From Oscillospiraceae bacterium (GTDB lineage: Bacteria > Bacillota > Clostridia > Oscillospirales > Acutalibacteraceae): a stretch of 44,846 nt of DNA. The stretch is taken from contig SVQH01000027.1 in assembly GCA_015065425.1 (NCBI GenBank), positions 1 to 44,846 on the forward strand, read 5' to 3'. A program made the translations under genes and the position numbers. Shown here piece by piece: positions 23,763 through 31,129 of this stretch (within the stretch, counting starts at the first letter, position 1; every line of letters starts with the position of its first letter). Below the pieces are notes generated by a model. That model was not told the origin of the DNA. It searched no databases and worked only from the letters and a program-made list of their open reading frames with translations.

Positions 23763-25061
23763 ATGAAGTCTGTCTGGACAGATGGCACTGCCCGTCAGAG
23801 TACAAATATGTTAAACGGTAACATCAGCACCGATGTGCTTATTGTCGGAGGAGGTATTGCAGGTGTATTGTGTGCATACCGTCTTCAGAAAGAAGGGATA
23901 GACTGTGTTCTTGTTGAAGCTGACACAATAGGATGCGGTATTACAAAAAATTCCACGGCAAAAATAACGCTGCAGCACGGACTTATATATGATAAACTCA
24001 TAACGCAGTTCGGCACGGAAAAAGCACAGATGTATCTGGCTGCACAAAAAAAGGCTTGTGATAAATATGAAAGACTTTGCAAAAGCATCTCATGCGACTA
24101 TGAAATAAAAGATTCTTATGTATATTCACTTGACGAGCGAAAAAAGATTGAAAAAGAAGTATCGGCTTATCACAAGCTTCACGAGGATGCTGAGTTTATT
24201 GAAAGCACTGCTCTTCCTTTCAGTATTGCGGGAGCAGTGAAAATAAAGAATCAGGCACAGTTCAATCCTTTGCAGTTTGTCTATGAAATATCAAAAAATC
24301 TTAAAATTTATGAACACACAAAAGTAAGAGAACTGATGCCATATAAGGCAATAACCTCACACGCCGAGATAAAATGCCGTAAAATGATTATTGCAACCCA
24401 TTTTCCCATTCTTAATAAACACGGCGGTTATTCTTTGAAATTGTATCAGCACCGCTCTTATGTTACGGCTCTTACGGGGGCACAGGATGTTGACGGAATG
24501 TATGTCGATGAATACGATAAAGGACTGTCCTTCCGTAATTACGGAAAATTTCTGCTGCTGGGCGGAGGAGCCCACAGAACGGGTAAAAAAGGCGGAAACT
24601 GGAATGAGCTTCAGGAATTTGCACAAAAATATTATCCGTCGGCAAAAGCAGAATATAAATGGGCAACTCAGGACTGCATGACTCTTGACGGTATTCCTTA
24701 TATCGGAAAATATTCCGAAAAAACTCCCGATTTGTTCGTTGCCACGGGATTCAACAAATGGGGTATTTCGTCATCAATGGTGTCGGCAATGATACTTGCC
24801 GATATGGTTCAGGGCAGAGAAAATGAATATGCACCTGTTTTCTCTCCTTCAAGAAGTATGTTGAGAGTACAGCTTGCCGTAAACATTTTTGAGTCCCTTG
24901 CGGGAATTTTAACTCCGAGTGTCCCCCGTTGTCCGCATCTCGGCTGTGCACTGAAATATAATCCCGACGAACATTCCTGGGACTGTCCGTGCCACGGCTC
25001 CCGTTTTTCGGAAAACGGCGAGCTGATAGATAACCCCGCCACAGCCGATAAGAAGATATAG
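23763..25061 (+). CDS. FAD-dependent oxidoreductase with C-terminal Rieske domain
   Basis: A 432-residue protein with an AAGGAGG ribosome binding site. The FAD-binding motif is VLIVGGGIAGVLCAYRL near residues 25-41, of the DAO (glycine oxidase-like) type. TQDCMTLDGIPYIGKY and VATGFNKWGISSSMVSAMILAD close the FAD domain. A compact Rieske motif follows: ligands C390 and H392 in CPHLGC and C408 and H411 in CPCHG, with C395 and C410 for the disulfide. Similar FAD/Rieske fusions (Bacillus YhfW type) are near 500 residues, so this Rieske part is short at its end. The substrate is unknown. It is a single-gene unit. Confidence 0.87.
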   Translation: MKSVWTDGTARQSTNMLNGNISTDVLIVGGGIAGVLCAYRLQKEGIDCVLVEADTIGCGITKNSTAKITLQHGLIYDKLITQFGTEKAQMYLAAQKKACDKYERLCKSISCDYEIKDSYVYSLDERKKIEKEVSAYHKLHEDAEFIESTALPFSIAGAVKIKNQAQFNPLQFVYEISKNLKIYEHTKVRELMPYKAITSHAEIKCRKMIIATHFPILNKHGGYSLKLYQHRSYVTALTGAQDVDGMYVDEYDKGLSFRNYGKFLLLGGGAHRTGKKGGNWNELQEFAQKYYPSAKAEYKWATQDCMTLDGIPYIGKYSEKTPDLFVATGFNKWGISSSMVSAMILADMVQGRENEYAPVFSPSRSMLRVQLAVNIFESLAGILTPSVPRCPHLGCALKYNPDEHSWDCPCHGSRFSENGELIDNPATADKKI

Positions 25062-25100
25062 CACGGAAAACAGGGATTTTTAATTTTTGAAAGAAAAAAG

Positions 25101-25132
25101 GATAGCTCTTTTTCAGGGCTATCTTATTTTTT
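25101..25132 (+). terminator. Intrinsic terminator of the FAD/Rieske gene
   Basis: GATAGCTC (25101-25108) pairs with GGGCTATC (25116-25123) with one wobble; TTATTTTTT follows. Confidence 0.75.
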
Positions 25133-25140
25133 AATAAGTA

Positions 25141-25168
25141 TTTACATTTTGCGATTTTGTGGTATAAT
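25141..25168 (+). promoter_or_regulatory. Promoter inside the first 33-bp repeat unit
   Basis: TTTACA (25141-25146), a 16-bp spacer and a perfect TATAAT (25163-25168). The other repeat units have lost the TATAAT. Confidence 0.55.
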
Positions 25169-25265
25169 GGTGATATGAAAAGTGCGATTTTGCAGTAATT
25201 CGGTGATATAAATTTTGCGATTTTGTGGTAAATGGTGATTTTAAAATTTGCGATTTTGAGGTGAG
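25148..25265 (+). repeat. 33-bp tandem repeat, four units, upstream of the DUF4143 ATPase
   Basis: GCGATTTTG recurs at 25151, 25184, 25217 and 25250, exactly 33 bp apart. A GGTGAT follows 18, 18 and 17 bp after the start of the first three copies. The fourth unit merges into the ribosome binding site GAGGTGAGG of the ATPase gene. There are no spacers, so it is not a CRISPR. Confidence 0.88.
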
Positions 25266-25268
25266 GAT

Positions 25269-26597
25269 ATGTTTAAACGAAAAATTTATAATAAATTGCT
25301 GGAATGGAAAAAAGAATCAGACGGAAAAACTGCTTTACTTATAGAAGGAGCCAGGCGAATCGGCAAATCTACCGTTGCGGAAGAATTTGCAAAAAACGAA
25401 TACGAAACATATATTCTTATTGATTTTTCCGTTGCATCAAAAACGATTCGTGAATTATTTGATGATGTGTCTGATCTTGATTATATTTTTCTTCAGCTTC
25501 AGCTTCAGTACAGAACCGATCTTATACAGAGAAAGTCATTGATAATTTTCGATGAGGTTCAGCTTTGTCCGAAAGCACGTCAGGCTATAAAAACTCTTGT
25601 TAAAGACGGCAGATATGATTATATCGAAACCGGCTCACTTATATCTATAAGACGAAATGTAAAAGATATTCTTATTCCCAGTGAAGAAAGAAAAATATCA
25701 ATGTATCCTTTGGACTATGAAGAATTTCGCTGGGCACTCGGGGACAGTACAACTGTTCCGATTATGAAAAAATGTTACGAGAATAATAAAGGTGTCGGGG
25801 AACAACTCAATCGGAAGCTTATGCGGGATTTTAGATTGTATATGCTTGTCGGAGGAATGCCGCAGGCTGTAAATGAATATATTACTACAAATAATTTTCG
25901 TAAGGTTGATGCGGTCAAGAGAGATATACTGAAACTTTATGAAGATGATTTTATGAAAATTGATCCTACGGGAAAGGCTTCCATGCTTTTTGATGCAATT
26001 CCGGCACAGCTTAGTAAAAATGCCGCAAGATATCAGGTATCCGGTGTGCTTTCGGACAAAAGAGCAGAGGGGCTTCTTGAACTTATCGCCGAAATGAAGG
26101 ACTCAAAGACAGTATTGGTATCGTATCATGCCAATGACCCGAATGCGGGACTTGCAAGCAATAAGAATCTTGCAAAATTCAAAATGTTTATTTGCGATAC
26201 GGGACTTTTTACAACTCTTATGTTTAAGGACAGCGATTTTACTGAAAATACCATTTATGAAAGACTTCTCGGCGACAATCTCGGAACAAATCTCGGATAT
26301 CTTTATGAAAATGTCGTCGCACAGATTCTCACAGCAAACGGAAACGAGCTCTATTATCATACTATGAAAAACGATGTATCAAGACACAGCTATGAAATCG
26401 ATTTTCTGATTACCCGAAAAAACAAGATTTGCCCCATTGAGGTTAAGTCTTCGGACTACAAGGCACATAAATCCCTTGATGTATTCTGTGATAAATATTC
26501 TTCAAGGATATTAAACAAGTATCTTATATATACCAAGGACTTTTCTAAGGACGCGGATGTATATTGTCTTCCCGTATATCTCAGCCAGTTTATTTGA
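25269..26597 (+). CDS. AAA ATPase with DUF4143 domain
   Basis: A 442-residue protein. The P-loop is GARRIGKST (residues 27-35, Lys33), Walker B is LIIFDEVQ (Asp95, Glu96) and the sensor-like segment is ETGSLISI. The second half is DUF4143 with EIDFLITRKNKICPIEVKSS, which has the D...ExK pattern of PD-(D/E)XK nucleases. The family is widespread in gut bacteria, often in many copies, with no proven role; links to mobile elements or defence have been suggested. Here the gene is solitary, has a repeated promoter region and is followed by a hairpin of the window's dispersed family. Confidence 0.9.
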   Translation: MFKRKIYNKLLEWKKESDGKTALLIEGARRIGKSTVAEEFAKNEYETYILIDFSVASKTIRELFDDVSDLDYIFLQLQLQYRTDLIQRKSLIIFDEVQLCPKARQAIKTLVKDGRYDYIETGSLISIRRNVKDILIPSEERKISMYPLDYEEFRWALGDSTTVPIMKKCYENNKGVGEQLNRKLMRDFRLYMLVGGMPQAVNEYITTNNFRKVDAVKRDILKLYEDDFMKIDPTGKASMLFDAIPAQLSKNAARYQVSGVLSDKRAEGLLELIAEMKDSKTVLVSYHANDPNAGLASNKNLAKFKMFICDTGLFTTLMFKDSDFTENTIYERLLGDNLGTNLGYLYENVVAQILTANGNELYYHTMKNDVSRHSYEIDFLITRKNKICPIEVKSSDYKAHKSLDVFCDKYSSRILNKYLIYTKDFSKDADVYCLPVYLSQFI

Positions 26598-26630
26598 ATA
26601 TCGGTTAATTATAAATACATTAAAATTTAT

Positions 26631-26673
26631 AGGGACTATATCAACATATTTTTTGATGTTTGATACAGTCCCT
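26631..26673. repeat. Dispersed covarying hairpin, copy A
   Basis: AGGGACTATATCAACAT (26631-26647) pairs imperfectly with ATGTTTGATACAGTCCCT (26656-26673). It is related to the hairpins at 30634 and 43151. It follows the ATPase gene and may end its transcription. Confidence 0.75.
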
Positions 26674-26776
26674 TAATATTTTTTAGTGTTTTGTTGTTTG
26701 CGGAAATCTGTGTAATGCTGTTTGCAGAAAATATTTTAATGTGCGGTTGCGTGAAGTTTTTTTAGATGCCCGATAA

Positions 26777-29700
26777 TTAATAGTGTTCCATGCCACATTC
26801 GCATACGGGATTCATTTTGAAAAGCTTCCAGAAGAATTGAACAATATTCCATATAAAGCCCATAAAGCCTGTTTTGTGGCATAAATGGTCGCAGACATGT
26901 GCACCGCAAAGGTCACAACTGCTGTTGTTATCCTTATCAATGTGACTGACTTTTGCAATGGACTCGGTGTAAGAATGACCGCATTCGCAATAATAAAGTC
27001 TTATGCCACTTTGGTTACAGTCAGGTTCTTTTATGATAGAGGAGAAATAAGAGTGTTCGGGAGTTGTGTCAATTTGTTTTGTGTAAGAATCTCCACATAA
27101 ACAGGTATAAAGCATCACTCCCTCAGTAAAATGTGTTGCGGGTGTTATAATTTCTGATGTGTACGAATGTGTTTCAATTCTTGGAATTTTTTCGGTATAA
27201 CTGTTACCGCACTCGCAGGTGTAAGTCATAATACCTTCAGCAAAATGTGTTGCTGGTGCTTTAATTTCTGATGTGTATGTATGTGCTTCAATTCTTGTAA
27301 TTTTCTTGGTATAACTGTCACCGCATGTGCAGGTATAAGTTATAATTCCTTCAGTAAGATGAGTTGCAGGAGTTGTGATTTCCGATGTGTAATTGTGCTG
27401 ATTATCTGAATTCTCAGGACAATCGGCATAATGGATTTTAGCATTGAGAATACTGTTATTTCCTTCTTTTATTTCAATCTTTGACCAATCTTCTTTTTTC
27501 CCCGTGTAATAAACATCTGTAATTTTGTTACAAGAAAAGAAAGCATATCCGCCAATACTTGTTACAGACTCAGAGATTGTGATGTTTTCAAGGTTTATGC
27601 AATTACGGAAGGTATTGTTACCGATACTTGCAACAGAGTCAGGGATTGTAATGCATGTAAGATCTTTACAATAGAATAATGCCTCGTCCGCTAATGTTAT
27701 TGTGTCAGTTTTAACTGAAAATGTACCTGAAACAGAATTATTTACCTTGATCAGATGATTGTCTATATACAAAGCATTATTTGTCCAGTTGGAAGTATTA
27801 TTGTAATAAGGAGTACCATAAAATACTTCTTTGCCGATGCTTGTAACAGAGTCGGCGATTGTAATACTTGTAAGACCGCAGAAATAGAATACTCTGTCAC
27901 CGATACTTTTAACAGAATCGGGTATTTCTATATTTGTAATTTTTTTGCAATACTGGAATGCTTTGTTGCCGATACTTGTAACAGAGTCGGGAATTGTGAT
28001 GTTTGTGAGGTTTGTACAAGTGAAGAATGCATCATTACCGATACTTGTAACAGAGTCGGGAATTGTGATGTTTGTGAGGTTTGTACAAGTGAAGAATGCC
28101 GAATGGCCGATACTTGTAACAGAGTTTGGAATTGTGATACTTGTAAGATTGGTACAATACATGAATGTATTGTTGCTTATGCTTGTAACAGATTCTGGGA
28201 TTGTAATGCTTTTAAGTTTTTCACAGCTTGAGAAAGCACTTTCACCGATATTTGCAACTGAATCGGGAATAGTTACATCTGTAAGCTTTATGCAACCGGA
28301 GAATGCAGAATTGCCGATGCTTACAAAATTGTCCGGTATTGAGATTTCGGTTAATTCTGTGCAGCCTTGGAATGCACAGTCGCCTATAATTGCAACAGTC
28401 TCTCCGTCTGTTATCACAGATTCAGTTGTTTTTACACTTGTAATTCTGCAATTCAGAAATGCAGAATTACCGATATTTGTAACGGAGGCAGGAATTGATA
28501 TTGTTTCAATATAATAGTTGGAAAACGCATAGGCTCCGATACTTGTAACACCTTCATCAAAAACAATTTCTTTAATATCAAGTTTGTATTTTTCCCAAGG
28601 TTGTCCGTCTGCGTAATCATACATGTCACCATTGCCTGAAATTGTAAGTTTCTTGTTGCTTTCAAGTTTCCATGTAAGTTCATCACCGCAAACACCTTCT
28701 GCTATTATTTCGAAGATTTCCTGATTGTAATGAATTTTTGCGTTTAAGATATTTTCATTATTCAGCCCTTTTGTTATGTTAAGCCAATCTTCTTCACTGC
28801 CTTCATAGAAAACATCTGTAAGATTTTCGCAACCACTGAATGCATTATTGAAGAAAGATGTAACAGAAGAAGGGATTGTGATACTTGTAAGTTCTGTGCA
28901 ATTATAGAACATCTCAAACGGTATATAAGTTAAAGTCTTGGGAATTATGATATTTCTAAGGCTTTTGCATCTATAAAAAACAGAGGCACCAAGGTTTTTG
29001 ATTTTATAGGGAATTGTGATGTCCGTAAGTTTTTCACAACCGGAAAATGCTGAGTGGTCGATGCTTGTAACACTGTAGGGAATTGTGACATCTGTAAGGT
29101 TTTTACAACCATTGAATGCATAAGTACCAATTTCTGTTACAGACTCAGGGATTGTGATACTTTCAAGATTCGTACAATATCTGAAGGTATTGCTACCGAT
29201 ACTTGTAAGTGCATCAGAGAGTATAATTTCAGTAAGGTTCTCACATGCAGAAAATGCATCATTACCGATACTTGTAACGGAGTCAGGAATTAAGATACTT
29301 GTAAGGCTTTTACAAGCATAGAAAGCATATTCACCGATACTCTTTATGTTTTTGGGGAGTGAGATATGTGTAAGATTTGTGCAAAAATAAAAAGCATGGT
29401 CACCGATACTTGTAACAGTGACCGGAATTCTGATGTTTTCAAGTTTTGTGCAATGAGCGAATACATAGTTGCCGAGTGAAGAGACTGATGCGGGAATTGT
29501 AATATTTGTAATACTTTCGCAACTATTGAATGCAGAGTCTTCAATATAACGGACATTTCCGGGGATTGTGATGTTCGCAAGACTTGAGCAACCATAAAAG
29601 GTTTTTTCTTTGATTCTTTTAACAGAATTGGAAATTTTTACATTTAAAAGCCCTGTGCAATTGCGTAATGCTTCGGCACCGATACTTGTAACTGAGTCGG

Positions 29701-30385
29701 GAAATGTGATTTCCGTAATGCTTTCGCAACCGTAAAAAGCTTCTTCTCCAATACTTGTAACAGAATCGGGGATTGTGATACTTGTAAGTGCAGAGCAGTT
29801 TTTAAAAGCTTGGTTTGCTATTGTTTTGGTTTCTTCTTTAATGGAAAATGTACCTGATGCCGATTCTTTAACTTTAATCAGGTGATTGTTTATATACAAT
29901 CCGTCATCTGTCCAATGGCTTTCATCATTAAAAAAAGCAGTGTCAGAGAAAGCATTTTCGCCGATGCTTGTAACTGAGTCGGGGATTGCAACATCAGTAA
30001 GACTTGTACAACCATTGAAAGCAGATGAACCGATACTTGTAACAGAATCAGGTATAGTTACTTTTGTAAGATTTGTGCATTTGTAGAATGCTGAGTTGTC
30101 GATAGTTGTAATAGTGTCGGGAATTTCTATGCTTGTAATGTTTTCGCAATATGCAAATGCCGAATTACCGATGTCTGTAATTTGATAACCACCAAGTTTT
30201 GACGGGATTGTTATGTCACCGCTTATTGCAGTATCAACATCTGTAATTTCTGTTTTTCCTTCGTATAAGTATTTGTAAGAAAAATATCCGTCTTTCAGCG
30301 TAAGTGCAGATGCTGTCAGCGGTACAGCTGACACCAATATAAGTATAGCAAGAATAACAGACAAGATTTTTTTGATTGTGTCCAT
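26777..30385 (-). CDS. Secreted BspA-type leucine-rich repeat protein
   Basis: A 1202-residue exported protein with a signal peptide at residues 1-27 (ILVSAVPLTASA). Two blocks of LRR_5 repeats of about 23 residues, consensus IPDSVTSIGxxAFxxCxxLT, cover most of the length. They are separated by a module with GVCGDELTWKLESNKKLTISGNG, a common spacer in clostridial LRR proteins. The C-terminus has four units with CxC and SYTEK motifs, then a Cys/His-rich end, CDHLCHKTGFMGFIWNIVQF to CECGMEHY. BspA-like proteins mediate binding to host or other cells. The ribosome binding site is AGGAGG and a promoter is at 30443-30471. It is a single-gene unit. Confidence 0.92.
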   Translation of the reverse strand: MDTIKKILSVILAILILVSAVPLTASALTLKDGYFSYKYLYEGKTEITDVDTAISGDITIPSKLGGYQITDIGNSAFAYCENITSIEIPDTITTIDNSAFYKCTNLTKVTIPDSVTSIGSSAFNGCTSLTDVAIPDSVTSIGENAFSDTAFFNDESHWTDDGLYINNHLIKVKESASGTFSIKEETKTIANQAFKNCSALTSITIPDSVTSIGEEAFYGCESITEITFPDSVTSIGAEALRNCTGLLNVKISNSVKRIKEKTFYGCSSLANITIPGNVRYIEDSAFNSCESITNITIPASVSSLGNYVFAHCTKLENIRIPVTVTSIGDHAFYFCTNLTHISLPKNIKSIGEYAFYACKSLTSILIPDSVTSIGNDAFSACENLTEIILSDALTSIGSNTFRYCTNLESITIPESVTEIGTYAFNGCKNLTDVTIPYSVTSIDHSAFSGCEKLTDITIPYKIKNLGASVFYRCKSLRNIIIPKTLTYIPFEMFYNCTELTSITIPSSVTSFFNNAFSGCENLTDVFYEGSEEDWLNITKGLNNENILNAKIHYNQEIFEIIAEGVCGDELTWKLESNKKLTISGNGDMYDYADGQPWEKYKLDIKEIVFDEGVTSIGAYAFSNYYIETISIPASVTNIGNSAFLNCRITSVKTTESVITDGETVAIIGDCAFQGCTELTEISIPDNFVSIGNSAFSGCIKLTDVTIPDSVANIGESAFSSCEKLKSITIPESVTSISNNTFMYCTNLTSITIPNSVTSIGHSAFFTCTNLTNITIPDSVTSIGNDAFFTCTNLTNITIPDSVTSIGNKAFQYCKKITNIEIPDSVKSIGDRVFYFCGLTSITIADSVTSIGKEVFYGTPYYNNTSNWTNNALYIDNHLIKVNNSVSGTFSVKTDTITLADEALFYCKDLTCITIPDSVASIGNNTFRNCINLENITISESVTSIGGYAFFSCNKITDVYYTGKKEDWSKIEIKEGNNSILNAKIHYADCPENSDNQHNYTSEITTPATHLTEGIITYTCTCGDSYTKKITRIEAHTYTSEIKAPATHFAEGIMTYTCECGNSYTEKIPRIETHSYTSEIITPATHFTEGVMLYTCLCGDSYTKQIDTTPEHSYFSSIIKEPDCNQSGIRLYYCECGHSYTESIAKVSHIDKDNNSSCDLCGAHVCDHLCHKTGFMGFIWNIVQFFWKLFKMNPVCECGMEHY
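27969..28099 (-). repeat. Identical 62-nt duplication inside the LRR gene
   Basis: Positions 27969-28030 and 28038-28099 are identical over 62 nt and offset by 69 bp, one LRR unit of 23 codons. Other units of the gene differ at many positions, so this copy arose recently. Confidence 0.85.
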
Positions 30386-30442
30386 TGAAGTTTTTCCTCC
30401 TGTTAAAAGTAAATATGAGGTGATTTATATCACTTCAATGCG

Positions 30443-30471
30443 ATACTAACACGGTGAAAATATCAAGTCAA
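30443..30471 (-). promoter_or_regulatory. Promoter and operator-like palindrome of the LRR gene
   Basis: On the minus strand: TTGACT (30466-30471), a 17-bp spacer and TAGTAT (30443-30448). Between it and the ribosome binding site lies an imperfect palindrome, AGGTGAT-TTAT-ATCACTT (30418-30435), a possible operator. Confidence 0.6.
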
Positions 30472-30633
30472 TACTAAAAGGATGAGCGGTTAAAATATAG
30501 GTTATGAATGGTTGTGCTGAAAGGTATGTTGCTTGATTTATTGTGGAATTTGTTAACTGAAAATTGAAGTATTCTGTGAAAAAAGTTTTGGCAGATGGAA
30601 AAGCAAGATTACTCAAAAAAGTATATGAAATTT

Positions 30634-30688
30634 AGAGGCTATATCAAGAACACCTGATTGTGATGTTTTGATATAGCCTCTTTTTTTT
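30634..30688 (+). repeat. Dispersed covarying hairpin, copy B, with T-run
   Basis: AGAGGCTATATCAA (30634-30647) pairs perfectly with TTGATATAGCCTCT (30668-30681), followed by eight T's. It has the form of a plus-strand terminator although no plus-strand gene precedes it. It sits in the only gene-free stretch above 300 bases (30386-30811); apart from this, the promoter and the palindrome described for the LRR gene, I see nothing there. Confidence 0.85.
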
Positions 30689-30811
30689 ATATGGACGGCG
30701 TTTCAGTCCGCGGGAACTCAGAAAAATGTCAATGTCGTGGTTTATATAGTTGTGTTTTGTTGTATGAAGGATATCATAAGACTACTCCTTATACATCCGG
30801 GAAGAGAACGG

Positions 30812-31129
30812 TTATCCTCCTGCGGCGGGGGACAGGAGCCAAACTTCGCCGTTTTCGGGGAGCTTTTTGCCTTTTCTCATGCATCTTTCGCCGTCGACAT
30901 AGACTATGGCATCCTTGAATTTCAGTTCTTTGTGAGGAGTGAGGGCAGCATTTCTCTTTTTCTTGTATTCGGAGGTGTCCTCCTGCTGTTTTTTCAGGTC
31001 CTCATAATACCTTTTTTCCATAATTTCGGAGATTTCCTCAAATATGCCGTTTACGTTTTTTGCATTTGTGTCAAGCTCTGAAAGTCCCGTTGTGGAACGT
31101 AGTACTCCGAAAATTTTAACCTTTACCAT
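30812..31129 (-). CDS. moaD: MoaD/ThiS-like sulfur carrier of the AOR operon
   Basis: A 105-residue ubiquitin-fold protein. The N-terminal strand VKVKIFGVLRSTTG and the C-terminal EVWLLSPAAGG, ending in the Gly-Gly that is adenylated and thiocarboxylated, identify a MoaD-type carrier that provides sulfur for the pterin dithiolene. It is longer than the usual about 81 residues because of a charged insert at about residues 38-70 (RYYEDLKKQQ, SEYKKKRN). Its start overlaps the AOR stop by 14 bp and has AAAGGAGG within the AOR gene. It ends the mogA-E1-AOR-moaD unit. Confidence 0.87.
   Translation of the reverse strand: MVKVKIFGVLRSTTGLSELDTNAKNVNGIFEEISEIMEKRYYEDLKKQQEDTSEYKKKRNAALTPHKELKFKDAIVYVDGERCMRKGKKLPENGEVWLLSPAAGG

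Noticed and set aside
25148-25265. Short CRISPR-like array
   Set aside because: The 33-bp units are contiguous, degenerate and have no unique spacers; there are no cas genes, and the last unit merges into a ribosome binding site.
27755-28514. Plus-strand frames within the LRR gene
   Set aside because: Their repetitive products mirror the LRR repeat periodicity on the opposite strand, as expected for shadows of a repetitive gene.
30689-30918. 75-codon plus-strand frame upstream of the MoaD gene
   Set aside because: It runs into the 3' end of the moaD-like gene in antisense and encodes an Arg/Gly/Cys-rich product without start signals.
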